From Cryptomeria japonica (Eukaryota > Streptophyta > Pinopsida > Cupressales > Cupressaceae), in NCBI RefSeq assembly GCF_030272615.1, contig NW_026729205.1, positions 62,001-126,000 of the forward strand: DNA of 64,000 bases, written 5' to 3'. The position numbers and the translations under genes are program-made. Below the pieces are notes generated by a model. That model had not been told where the DNA came from, made no database searches, and saw nothing but the letters and a program-made list of their open reading frames with translations. Shown here piece after piece: positions 37,831-49,740 of the stretch; position 1 is the stretch's first letter, and each line of letters begins with the position of its first letter.

Positions 37831-38027
37831 GAGATAGAATCAGCTACTTTCGGAATAGACTGTATGTAATTTTTTGCATCAACGTTTCAGATCACACTCG
37901 ATCATCAAGATGAATAGCTATAGAGCATGCAGAGTGAGAAATCCTCATGATGGATCATGGAGTGTGATCCGAAACGTTGATGCAAAAAATTACACATAGT
38001 CTATTCGAAAGCAACTTATTCTATTTC
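37831..38027. mobile_element. 197-bp foldback (MITE-like hairpin)
   Basis: Arms of about 75-80 bp are near-perfect inverted repeats: GTAATTTTTTGCATCAACGT and AGATCACACT on the left are mirrored on the right, leaving a loop of about 40 bp. The corresponding position 3' of copy C (near 44,930) lacks it, so it inserted in the B unit after the duplication. No coding capacity. Confidence 0.85.
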
Positions 38028-38199
38028 AATCTTCAAACCAATCCAAAGTGAATTGTACTTCAAAACAAAAAAAACCCTTTAGTAGAGTCCATCAATTGTC
38101 CATGTGCACATGAAAATCCAACACCTAGAAACACCTAATAAACTAGACAGATAATAATGATCGTACAGCTTAGTTACAGAATACCCATAACTCAATACA

Positions 38200-40757
38200 C
38201 TAAAAAGTTAGGGTCAGAAAAGTGAATTGTGCTTCCACAATTTCAACTCTAAGATCAGGGATAGAACAAGATTTAGCTCGCAACCACTTGTCCCCAATAT
38301 TCTCATTGCAGCTAACATGTTTGAGGGAGTTTAGTCCACAAACACTTCTAGGCAACCTCCTCAAATGATAACACTCTCTCATGTCAAACTCTTTCAATTT
38401 CTTGAGCTCACCTATTTCCTCCGGGAGTTTTTCCAAGCCCTCGCACAGTGAAATGTCTAGAAATTCCAGCTGCCCAAGTTGTCCAATTGATGCCGGAAGC
38501 TCTTTGAGGCCTGGTAATGCTGATAATCTTAACATTCTTAGAGAACACATATTTCCGAGATTATATGGAAAATTCTCAACCAGATGGCAGTTGGTAACAG
38601 ACCATGTCTGAACAGAGGGCATATGACAGAGGGCAGGGGGCAACTCCTCCAAATCGCTGCAATGGTCCAGGCTAAATTCATGCACATTGGAGTAATTGAA
38701 TGTGGACATATTTACAAACCCTTCACATAAGCTTAGAGAAAGCTTGTCCAAGTTTTGTATTGCTTTGATATGTTTGGGTGCTACCAACCTCTCCAAGCGA
38801 ACACTTCTGAGTTGAGGGAGTGAAGATAAGGCATCTAGACCTTTTATTGTGGCCCTCTCTGAACCCAAATTACATACTATCAAAACTTTGAGTTTTTTCA
38901 TAGTTTTCAGAAATGGCGGAAGAAAGTATTCGCTTGCAGAAAAGTGTAACACCAGAGCCTCTGTCTCCGCAAGTTTCATCGAATACCACTCGTTCTCAGC
39001 CATAGAACCTGCATAAGACAAATCACATATGCAATTGAATTAGAACATAAGAAATCTTAGTATTTGTTAATAGTCCACATAGCCTTCAAATTTTGCCACT
39101 AATTAAGTATTTGGGTGAAATATCCCACCTGTGTGAATAGAGACAATTTGAGCATTGAATAGTCTATCTCTAAGCAATTCCCATTCCCCTGGTAGGCAAT
39201 GCTCCTTCCTGGGCATGAGTAATCTCTTTGTGTGGACTATACTGTCCTGGCATCCCAAATACAAGGCTAAGTCCCGCATCACATCATGCTGTGAAAAGAA
39301 CAGCTCAGAGGCACATCCGTACGAGATTGTTGATTGGGTTCTGATAATTTCAACAACCAAGTCAGCCCAATGTTCTAAAAAATGAAAACAGGAAATTTAT
39401 ATGCAAGGAAAGACATTTACCCTTGATTGCTTATTAGATTCAGGAGATTTCTTCTTGCAAGTTCCAGTAATATAGTATAGGCATCCTGCCACTCCATCTT
39501 CCGAACATAAACCCAAATGTTGAGCAGTGCATCGGCACAACTTTTCTTGTCCTCTGGAAATGAGGCGAAGTCTAAAAAGCATTCTCTCCAAACATCATCC
39601 AAGCAATCAATACTGGTCTCCAAGCGTCTAAAAAGCCCTTCGCTGTGATATGGGGATATTGATTCTCCCAGGGAAAGTTTTTGCTTTGCATTCTCCCAGG
39701 CCACATGAGGTTCCCCGTACAAAGAACTTCCAACCACTTTAAGAGCAAGAGGTAAACCCTTGCATTCGGCTTGCACCTGTCATTGACAATAGCGATATTT
39801 TCATGAATGTTCAGGGAAGGCCAGTAAGATCTAAAAGCAACGAAATTGTATTATACAATTTGAGCTATTACTTTTGTGGATTAAGTACTACTTCAACTTC
39901 AAAGTACTTTAAGTACCAGAACAATGAGAACACCCAATAATTGCAATATACCAAAGCAAAACGTCAAATAACCTCATAATTTCCTTTCACTTATATTATT
40001 TTTATTTGATTTGATAAGAAGCTTTAGTTTTATTCACATTTGGTAAGAAAAGACTATACCTCTATGACTAGATTTGCATCTGCCGTAATTGGAATTGATG
40101 TCTGTCCAAATGCTGACAAGCAGAAAAGTGAGAGAGCATCCTCTTTGTTCAACAATGGCAATTGATACAGCCGAGTATAGGGGTTTCTAGGGACGATAGA
40201 ACCGTTTCTAGTTGTGACAAGGATTTTGTACCCCGGAGATTCAAATAGTAATTTTGTCCAAATTAGCTCTGGACCAAACATCATCTAGCACCACCAGAGT
40301 TGGCTTAGATTGCTTTAAAAGCCGTTGCTGAAGCTGTATATGTGCATCTTCCACATTCTGAAACTCAGGTACATTCCTCCCAAAGATCTTCTCCCATATT
40401 GTCTCTAAAATTCCCTTCAGATTTGGGGATTGTGAAACAGTGATGAAAACTATATTTCTGAAACAACCTGATGTCCACAAAAACAATTGGGTTATTAGTA
40501 AATTGCAAAAGAACAACAAAATCCTTAAGCTGGAAAAATCATCAGAAAAATGATGGAAAACAAATGTCACCTTTGATATGGGGATCATCACATAAAGCCA
40601 AGGCCAAAGTCGTTTTCCTACCACCGCCCATGCAATGAACACCAACAACGGAGACGTCGTTCTGGAACAAAAGCTCTTTCAAATCCCCTATTGTTTTCTC
40701 AGGCAAAGTATTATGAAAAGAATATTGGTTAGCCTCTCCATTTCCAATTCTAGCCAT
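38200..40757 (-). pseudogene. RNL-type NLR, copy B (frame-broken)
   Basis: Five exons on the minus strand: 40757-40571, 40467-40060, 39776-39421, 39340-39129, 39008-38200, all GT/AG. It starts MARIGNGEANQYSFHNTLPE, with no RPW8 domain, so NB-ARC begins almost at once. Motifs: P-loop CMGGGRKTT (two canonical Gly changed), LVVLDDVW, TTRNGS, GLPLALKV, SQHDVMRDLALYL, then LRRs with the ADR1-like RMLRLSALPGLKELPASIG and LKEFDMRECYHLRRLP blocks. It keeps the complete C-terminus, ending in FTFLTLTF, so it gives the full LRR region that A and C lack. One extra base just after kinase 2 (near 40,253, relative to A and C) shifts the frame; otherwise open. Length without that shift would be about 656 residues, well below full-length RNLs because the RPW8 domain is missing. 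ADR1/NRG1-like helper NLR family; this copy is a recent pseudogene. Confidence 0.9.
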
Positions 40758-41480
40758 AGATTAACAAATTCTCTACAAACCTTTTGAAATTTCAGACTTG
40801 TTTTTTGAAATTTCACTACCTAAGTTCGCTAATTCTTAAAAATTGCAAGCTTATAATTTCAATGATCGATGAGTTCAGAAGCAGAGCTTGTGGTATCTAT
40901 AGAGAGTGATAGGCATGTTAATTTGGACACCTTCTGGGAAGCATGATAATTTGGACACCTTCTGGGAAGCATGATAATTTGGACATTTGTTTTCTTCAAA
41001 CAGACGATTGATTATTCTCGAATCTTTCGGTCTAATTGCGTAAATGAAGTTCGACGTAAATTCCCTTTTAATGCGGGGAAAGCAACCGTAGTGCTTTCTA
41101 TGTTGGAAAATGATTGAAAAAATGGTTAGGAATTCAAACTTCGAACTACTTCATTCTTAAGGAGTTTCGTCGATATACACGAGTTTCTCCTTATCCATCT
41201 CAGAGATCTGTTTCAATTTTGAGGAAACCTTAATTTAACTTTATTCTTCTTTAAGCTTCATTAATTTTTAAAATTTGAATTCATGGACGTCTTTATTGAT
41301 TTAATTTTATTCTTTTAAAAGCTTCGTTAATCTTTACATTTTTGACGTATGGACCTTTTCATTGATCAGGAAGATATGTTCTAATAAATTTATTTGGATT
41401 GTTTTTATCAACCTTCATGACTTTTATCACAAGTGTTATATTTGATTGATTTTTAATTTTATTTTTATGGACGCTATAAT
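40758..41480. repeat. 5' flank of copy B, duplicated at copy C
   Basis: Aligns with 47,800-48,500 (shared CTTTTGAAATTTCAGACTTG, GACGATTGA and TTCGATATACACCAGTTT-like blocks). It includes a 28-bp tandem duplication around 40,923-40,978 (unit with TGGACACCTTCTGGGAAGCA) not present at C. The TATA-like element at 40,894-40,902 reads CTATAGATA on the minus strand, weaker than the CTATAAATA at C. Confidence 0.8.
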
Positions 41481-41829
41481 TTCAAATTAATTTATATTTT
41501 TGTAATAAATTCGTTATAAATTATGAGAGTTTCGTCATAAGAAGTAGAAATTATGTTCTTAAACTCATGATGAATTGTATTATAAAGTGTTTATAATCTA
41601 TAACAATGATAAAATAAGTGTAATAAATCTCAACGCGTGAAGAGATAAGGGTAAATCAACACATTCAAATTGAGGTACCAAGAAATGATTGTGTTTATTT
41701 ATATCACTTGCATAGTTTATATTAATGTTTCAATGGATTACTTATGATTTATATAATGACAGAGTGATTACCAATTTAACGTATAAGAAACCAATAATGA
41801 TAACACACAAGAACATCTAAATCATACAA
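41481..41829. other. Spacer, no gene seen
   Basis: AT-rich transition between the promoter-side duplication and the upstream segmental duplication. Nothing coding. Confidence 0.6.
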
Positions 41830-44715
41830 TTCAATATTTTATCAATATCTGCATCTAGCACCTGTACGACTAAGTCACCTAGCCCCATAGACTGAAACTT
41901 TTGGGCTCAAATTGCAGATATGGGTTCCTCTCTGACTCTCATTTCCAAATCTATACTCAAAGTGTTCATATTTGATTTGTATTTGTATCATCTCCTTTCT
42001 TGGAGCTAAAGTGAATGTACCCATATTATCTCCTTCCTCTAAACTTTCGTCTTCTACTTCTCTATCTTCTTTTTCTTCTTCCTCCTCTTCCTTTTCTTCT
42101 TTATTTTATTCTTCCTCTTTTGTCTTGTATTCATTTTCTTCCTCCTATTCGTATACTTCTTCTTTAGGATCCCATAGATGTAAGAAAGCTTGTTCTAGTT
42201 TATCAAAAAAAGTAAAGTACTCATCCAATGGTCCATACCCTTGTCTGGCTTCACCTCTTACACAAGTAAAAACATAATTTTCATGCTAGATATTTACCAT
42301 CAACTCTTTTATATTTGTACCACTATTATAATGCAACTCAACTTTTGTCAAAATTAGGAACTTCCATTAACACTAGGGTTTAAGAAAAAATGCTTTCAAT
42401 AGATAACCTTTCTATCAAATTCAATTGACCTATCTTTTATATGACCAATTCACGATGTGAATGGATTCAAATTAAAAACTAAAATTAATATACCCAAGAT
42501 GAATTTTGATGAGCTTTTTCAAAAATGTAAAAAATTCAAAAAAATAACCTTGATTTTATGGTCTAGAAGGTAAATTTATCAAAATCATAAAAGTGCAATA
42601 ACTTGCAATATAATGATGATAGAGACTAGATTTTTTGACTATAGCTTCCCTATATGATCTTCAAACATCAATTAGAAATTCTAATAAATTCAAAAACTAA
42701 GTTTTTGTCCACCTTTCCCAAAATCATAGCTCTAATATCACTTGTTATAAACTACCTTGCACAAGAGAACATAATATGAAATATGCTACAAATAATTGAT
42801 AATAATATGCCACATTAAGGAGGTCCTTCAATAGTCTTCAACGAGAATGCAATAATCAATATGATGAGAATAACCAACCTTAATCCTATATATATGATTA
42901 TGTCGAGGATACCACTCAGACCAACTTAAATAACACTATATAGGCTCTAAGATGACCTAAATAATTAAATAACAATATAATATAGATAATATAGCTTAAT
43001 TAAGAGTTAAGGTAGCCACAAGTTGACTACCCATAACCCAATACACACTACAAGCTTAGGGGCATATCAATTTTAGATTAAATCTATGATAAAAATTATA
43101 CCCATTATGAACTAGGAACAAAGTTTCCTTAATCTAAGAATGGTTTGTAGATTTCATGATAAGTAAAAATGATTTATTTTAATGGCATTATAACCATATT
43201 ATACTAACCATATTTTAATGTTGTGAATCGATGCCTTTGAATCCACCAAGCTAGGTTGGTTAGCTACTTATAGAAATCTATGCAATGGGGGATACACCCC
43301 TAGTGTACTATGGGATATATTGAATCCTCTTCCTAATTGTTAGTTGGTACAATTAGCCAAATTAAGTTGAGGATGGACCCCTAATGTAATATGATATGCA
43401 TCACATCCTCTTCCTAGCTGCCCACTGGCGTAGAAAGACGAGGAAAAGAGTGGGACCCATGGTGTATAGTGTAATGCACATATATTCCTTTTCTATTTGA
43501 GATGCACTATAGGTTAGTGTTAGTTAGCTACCCTTCTGTTTGAGCTTTTCACTATTATACTACTTATGTGTGTATAAACCACTCACTATGTATTTCTAAT
43601 GAATGCTAGAGCTAGTCACTATATTATGTGATGTATGTTAGAACTACTCATTGTGTATATGTGATGTATGTTAGAGTCATTCCCCAAGTGTGAATATTTG
43701 ATGTATGCTAGAGTCAATCATTATGAGAATTTGAAGATTATGAAATGATATGACCTAGATATGTATTTGATAGATTTGTATAGTACTGATTGATAATGTT
43801 TAGTATGGCACCGACACTTGATGAAAAATAAATATCATTCTATTATAATTAGACTAAGTTAATAGCTTACAACTAATGAATATTCATGGTTTAAAGTGAG
43901 ATTAGAGATCTCATGTAAGAGGAGAGAATGAACTCCCTTTATTATTGATGTGCAGATTATGAAGCATTTTTTTTTCCAAAGGAAATATGTAGGTAGGATC
44001 ATCATGAATGAACCCATCAAGGTTTAGGTCTAGGTCTAGTGATATCCATAATCTTGAGAACTTTCCACTTCGTATAAGCATATAAGTCATGATATTGAGT
44101 TGACAACACCAAGGTGAATGGAGAAGTTATGATGTCAACACTTCTAAGCTAGAGGGAGAATACTTAGTCAATTGAATTGATAATCATTGTTAAGTGAATT
44201 AAAAAAATATCATGAGTGAAATATAGTCCAAAAGGCTTGAAAACTATGAGAAGAGTATGTATTGAATTTGAATAAGCAAGGGGTTTCATCACAACTATCC
44301 TTCCAAATATATGTCGATTTGTTGCATTCACTATTCATAACATTTAATTAGAGTAATAGGTTTGGCTGCATTGTAGCTTTGTTGTACACTTTTTTAAATT
44401 TACTCATTGCTTAGTCAAGAAAGTCATTCACCTTTTTCAATTTATTACCAATCATAATATAGTAGTTGATTTGGTCACCTTTGTAAATGTATTATCAATA
44501 ACAATATGGTAATCAAGTTTATGGAACAACAAAAATATTTTTTTTGTAGAGTAGGTCATTGATGGAAAGTATTTGTTGTGCATTTTAATGGATGAAACAA
44601 CGTTTCCATCATGAACAATCGATATTTTGTATTCATTTTTATGTAAGTTGAAAAAGAATCGATATTTTGTATTCATTTTTTCTTACATTTTCCTTGAACT
44701 GCATTTCGTTTTTGG
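41830..44715. repeat. Segmentally duplicated block upstream of copy B
   Basis: Colinear with 13,330-16,810. It contains the same old LTR-element fragment: a primer-binding-site complement near 42,729-42,741 and an acidic gag-like tail on the minus strand (about 42,040-42,230). Relative to the A block it lacks about 600 bp next to its right end, so it joins directly to the 3' flank of copy C at about 44,716. Confidence 0.78.
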
Positions 44716-45097
44716 CTTCTGAATTGCACTAAGTTTCACCTAAACTCGCTTTATCAGGTTTGTCTTGAGAAACTCCACATTCGCTCTTTGCTTTAAAATA
44801 ATTACACTGGAGACACGGGGATCATAGAATAAAATACTTGTGTTTAATCCATTTGGTATTTAGACTTGATGACAGAAATTACTTGAAGCTACTGTTGTGC
44901 TACAGATTCGGGAAAAAATTCACTCTTCAAGCCAATCCAAAGTGAATTCTACTCATACTTCCCCAGAAACCAACACCTAGAACTCTTTCAATTGTCCATG
45001 TGCATATCAAAATCCAACACATAGAAATATCTAATAAACTATACAAATAATAATGATCATCTAACCTAATTACAGAGCACTCATAACTTAATACACA
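44716..45097. repeat. 3' flank of the RNL copy C unit
   Basis: Matches 37,590-38,190 in the B unit (GTTTCACCTAAACT, TAATTACACT, CCAATCCAAAGTGAATT and CAACACCTAGAA blocks) but without the 197-bp foldback. Confidence 0.8.
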
Positions 45098-45242
45098 CTA
45101 AAACGTTAGGGTCAGAAAAATGAATTGTGGTTCCACAATTTCAACTCTGAGATCAGGGATATAAGAGGCTTTAGCTCGTAGCCACTTGACCCCAATATTC
45201 TCATTGCAGATAACATGTTTGAGGGAGCTTAATCCACAAACA

Positions 45243-47799
45243 CTATCTGGAGCTTAATCCACAAACACTATCTGGCAACTCCCTTAAATGATAACACTCT
45301 CTCATGTCAAACTCTTTCAACTTCTTGAGCTCACCTATTTCATCAGGAAGTTTTTCCAAGCCCTCGCATAGTGAAATGTCTAGAAATTCCAGCTGCCCAA
45401 GTTTTCCAATTGATACCGGAAGCTCTTTCAGGCCTGGTAATGCTGATACTCTTAACATCCTTAGAGAACTCATATTTCCGAGATTATATGGCAATTTTTT
45501 AACCAGATGGCAGTTGGTAACAGACCATCTCTGAGCAGAGGGCATATGACACATGGCAAGGGGCAATTCCTCCAAATCGCTGCAGTGGCCCAAGTTAAAC
45601 TCTTGCAGGTTGGTGTCATTGAATGTGGACATATTTACAAACCCTTCGCATAAGCTTAGAGAAAGTTTGTCCAAGTTTTGTATTACTTTACTCTGTTTGG
45701 GAATAGCGGGTGGAAGCAACCCCTCCAAGCGAACACATCTGAGTTGTGTGAGTGAAGGCAAGGCATCTAGACCTTTTATTGTGGCCCTCTCTGAACCCAA
45801 ATTACATACTATTAAAACTTTGAGCTTTTTCATAGTTTTCAGAAATGGAGGAAGAAAGTATTCGCTTGCAGAAAAGTGTAACACCAGAGAGTACGCCAGA
45901 GACTCTGTCTCCGGAAGATTCATCTCATACCAGTCACTCTCAGCCATAGAGCCTGCATAAGATAAATCGCATATGCAATTGAATTAGAACATCTTTCAGC
46001 GGTCAAGTAAACTACTAGCTAGTGAAAAAAATTGATATCAAAGGTATTTTGCTTCAATCATATATAACTTATATGAGGAAGTAGGACAAAAACACAAAAA
46101 ATCTAAATATTTGTTAATAGTTCACATAGCCTTCAAATTTTGCCACTTAATAAGTATTTGGGCGAAATATCCCACCTGTGTGAATAGATACAATTTGAGC
46201 ACTGAACTGTCTATCTCTAAGCAAATCCCATTCCCCTGGTAGGCAATGCTCCTTCCTGGGCATGAGTAACCTCTTTCTGTGGACTATACTGTCCTGACAT
46301 CCCAAATACAAGGCTAAGTCTCGCATCACATCATGCTGCGAAAAGAACAGCTCAGAGGCACATCCGTACGAGATTGTTGATTGGATTCTGATAATTGCAA
46401 AAATCAAGTCAGCCCAATGTTCTAAAAAAATGAAAACAGGAAATCTATATGCAAGGAAAGACATTTACCCTTGATTGCTTATTAGACTGAGGAGATTTCT
46501 TCTTGCAAGTTCCTGTAACATAATATAGGCATCCTGCCACTCCATCTTCCGAACATAAATCCAAATGTTGAGCAGTGCATCAGCACAAATTTTCTTGTCC
46601 TCTGGAAATGAGGCTGTGTCTAAGAAACATTCCCTCCCAACATCATCCAAGCAATCAATACTGGTCTTCAGGCATCTGAAAAGCCCTTCTTCGTGATAAA
46701 TGGATATGGACTGCCCTTGGGAAAGTTTTTTCTTTGCATTCTCCCAGGCCACATGAGGTTCCCCGTACAAAGAACTTCCAACCACTTTAAGAGCAAGAGG
46801 CAAACCCTTGCATTCGGCTTGCACCTGTCATTCACAATAACGATATTTTTCTTAATGTCTAAGGAAGCCCTCTATGATCTAAAAGCAACGAGATTGTATT
46901 ATACAATTTGAGCTATAACTTTTGTGGATTACAAAGTACTTGAAAGTACCAGAACAATGAGAACATACAATAATTGCAATGTACCAAAGCAAAAACCCAA
47001 GTAAGCTCATAATTTCCTTTCACTTATGTTGTTCTCATTTGATTTGACATTAGGCTTTTGGTTTATTAACATCTATTGTTTTCACGGTAAGAGAAACTAT
47101 ACCTCTGTGACTAGATTTGCATCTGCCGTACTTGGAATTGATGTCTGTCCAAATGCCGATAAGCAGAAAAGTGAGAGAGAATCCTCTTTGTTTAACAATG
47201 GCCATTGATACAGCCGAGTAGATGCGTTTCTGGGGATGGTAGAAGTATCTCTGGTTGTTATGAGGGTTTTGTATCTTGGAGCTTCAAATAGTAATATTTC
47301 CAAATCAGCTCTGGACCAAACATCATCCAACACCACCAAAGTTGGTTTAGACTGCCTTAAAAACCGCTGCTGAAGCTCCATACGTGCATCTTCCACATTC
47401 TGAAACTCAGCTACATTCTTCCCAAAGATCTTCTCCCATAAAATCTTTAAAATTCCCTTCAGATTTGGGGATTGTGAAACAGTGATGAAAACTATATTTG
47501 CGAAACAACCTGATGTCCACAAAAACAATTGTGTTCTTAGTAAGCTGCAAAACAACCACAAAATCCTTAAGCTGGGGAAATCAGCAGAAGAATCATGGAT
47601 AAAATATGTCACCTTTGATGTGGGGATCATCACATAAAGCCAAGGCCAAAGTCGTTTTGTCACCACCGCCCATACCATGCACACCAATAATGGAGACGTC
47701 TCTGTGGAACAAAAGCTCCTTCAAATCTTCTATTGATTTCTCAAGCAAAGTATTATGAAAAGAATATTGGTTTGCATCTCCATTTCCAATTCTAGCCAT
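45243..47799 (-). CDS. RNL-type NLR, copy C (nearly open; altered C-terminus)
   Basis: Five exons on the minus strand, 47799-47613, 47509-47103, 46824-46469, 46387-46176 and 45952-45243, all GT/AG. They give about 623 residues with no internal stop. ADR1/NRG1-like helper NLR family, expected to work at the plasma membrane or in the cytosol in immune signalling. Motifs: P-loop GMGGGDKTT at residues 42-50 (the Gly before Lys is Asp), LVVLDDVW 120-127, TTRDTS, GLPLALKV from 205, SQHDVMRDLALYL about 333, then LRRs from about 390. The RPW8 domain is absent. A 25-bp tandem duplication near 45,240-45,290 shifts the frame and ends the protein at CGLSSR, about 48 residues short; the older stop would be at 45,098. 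A minus-strand TATA box lies at 47,924-47,932. It is the only copy that could be expressed, but loss of the Walker A Gly argues against normal nucleotide binding. Confidence 0.85.
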
Positions 47800-48500
47800 A
47801 GATTCACAAATTCTCTACAAACCTTTTGAAATTTCAGACTTGTTTTTTGAAATTTCACTACCTACGTTCAGAAGCAGAGCTTATAATTTCACTCATTGAT
47901 GAGTTCAGAAGCAGAGGTTGTCGTATTTATAGAGAGTGATGGCATGTTATTGACACCTTCTGGGAAGCTTGATAATTCCAACATTTGTTTTCTTCAAACA
48001 GACGATTGACTATTCTCAAATCTTTCGGTTTAATCGCCTAAACGAAGTTCGATGTAAATCCCCTTCTATTGCGTGGAAAGTACTCATAGTGTTATTTATG
48101 CGTGGAAAATGATTCAAAAAAATTGTTGAGAACTCAAGTTGCAGCCACATAGTCAAACTTTCGAACTACTTCATTTTTAAGGAATTTCATCGATATACAC
48201 CAGTTTCCCCTTATCTAGCTCAGAGATATTTTTAAATTTTTAGAAAGCTTAGATTAACTTTATTCTTTAATAAGCTTCATTAATTTTTTAAATTTCAATT
48301 CATGGCCGTCTTTATTGATTTAATTTTATTCTTGTAGAAGTTTCATTAACCATTAAAATTTTGATTTATGGACCTCTTCATTGATCATGAAGATATATTC
48401 TAATAAATTCATTTGGAAAGTTTTATCAACCTTTGCGACTTTTTTCACAAGTTTCATATTTGAATAATTTTTTTTATTTTTTTTATTTTTTTTTTAATTT
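47800..48500. repeat. 5' flank of copy C, duplicated at copy B
   Basis: Counterpart of 40,758-41,480, holding the promoter region of copy C. Similarity fades near 48,480, where T-rich sequence and a retroposed tail begin. Confidence 0.78.
47924..47932 (-). promoter_or_regulatory. TATA box of RNL copy C
   Basis: The minus strand reads CTATAAATA about 125-130 bp upstream of the ATG at 47,799. That places a transcription start near 47,895 with a leader of about 95 bases. Copy B has the degenerate CTATAGATA at the matching site. Confidence 0.55.
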
Positions 48501-48506
48501 TACTAA

Positions 48507-48870
48507 TTTTTTTTTTGATGAATAGGCCTTCTCTATTAATAATTAATATTAAAGTACATATTCACAAAAAAAGGTCGGGGGATACGAGATCACTAGACGA
48601 GAGTCACACGGCAAGAAAACGGATCCATAAAACAAAACTATTCATTAAAAAAAACCTCCTCAGGTAGCCAAAGTAGTGGCAGCCAAGGGGGGAGGATCTT
48701 GATCATCTTTCCTACCCCATACATCAGTGGTGCCAGGGGTCGAGTCTTGCATGTACCACCTGTCTCCATTTTTCTCTTCTCCTTCCTCCCTCCTAGGAGG
48801 TGAAATAGCTAGAGCCATGTGAGCAAATTTAGAGGTGGTGACCACAAACCACCCAAAATCATCACCGATA
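48507..48870 (-). mobile_element. 3' end of a retroposed element (LINE-like) with poly(A)
   Basis: On the minus strand a 61-codon frame end (48,845-48,660) is followed by an untranslated region with GAGAAGGCCTATTCATC and then an A-run (complement of T at 48,507-48,516). The pattern of short ORF tail, 3' UTR and poly(A) fits a 5'-truncated LINE insertion. The domain is not recognisable. Confidence 0.5.
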
Positions 48871-48873
48871 GCA

Positions 48874-49380
48874 CACTAGTACATTCGAAGCTAATTTCCG
48901 ACAGTTGATTGTCAGAATTGTGACAAATTTTTGTCGGAGTGTCGACAAAAGTAGCCATCGAAAACTCGTCGTAGGATTTGTCAACGATGCCCTTGACTGT
49001 CAGAAATACGACAATCCCATGGACTCTGCCGATGGTGGGCATGATCGCTCTTCTAGTTAAAAAAGTCGTCAGACATGCAGCATCCCTGTCGGATGCTTCA
49101 GTAGATTTCTTCACAAATTCGATGACAATTTGGAACTTCACACCGACGGCGATGCTGTTTGTTCGACGCTTGTGTCGTCGGTCCATTCGGAGGCATCGAC
49201 AACTGTCCGATTATGAAGTGCTATCGCATGTACAACATCCTTGTCGGATGTTTGTGTAGTTTGAGTCGAAAGTGTGATGACTCTAGAACCTTTTCACCAA
49301 CGAGAACGCTGTATGTCCGCTGATTTCATCATCAATGGAAAGCTTGGTATTCGTCGTAATTCCGACGATGATAATATTTT
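48874..49380. mobile_element. Terminus of a CACTA (En/Spm) transposon
   Basis: Starts CACTAGTACATTCGAAGC at 48,874. It continues for about 470 bp with many short direct and inverted GTCGG/CCGAC and GTCGTC/CGACA motifs (for example TTTTTGTCGGAGTGTCGAC, CTGTCGGATG, CTTGTCGGATG), the usual subterminal repeat pattern of plant CACTA elements. The 3 bases before it (GCA) would be the target duplication. No opposite terminus was found in the window, so the element is partial or the partner lies elsewhere. Confidence 0.65.
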
Positions 49381-49740
49381 TATCAAAAAAAATCTATTAT
49401 TATCCAATCATTGATATGTACAGGGAATGATATTCTATCCCCACCACCTACCAGTAGGGGGCATAGGTTTGAGGCTAATATGAGGCACCTTGGTTTCAAG
49501 CTAATATGATCAAGTGCACCATGGTTGAGATGGTCCAGCTCCCTAGTCTCACTCTAGGACTAAGCTCATGCCATATCTAAATGAAAGACATCTCAAATAC
49601 ATCGTCGGTGGAAAGCTACAAAATACCATTTTCATACATAAGCAAGACATACACAATTGGGCACAATCACCAAGAGAACAGTAAAATGTGTGTTTGAGAT
49701 CATTGTCCTAATTGTGGTGTGGTCACCAAGAGATCACCAT
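49381..49740. other. Spacer, no gene seen
   Basis: Non-repetitive, no open frame of note. A short GTGGTCACCAAGAG segment and its near copy (ATCACCAAGAGAACA) occur about 50 bp apart. Confidence 0.5.

Noticed and set aside
41972-42277. Ser-rich plus-strand open frame near RNL copy B
   Set aside because: It is the antisense of an acidic gag-like tail of the old LTR fragment; the same region upstream of copy A is not open.
48809-49259. Open frames on both strands over the GTCGG-rich block
   Set aside because: They coincide with CACTA subterminal repeats and read through repeat units; no protein family is visible.
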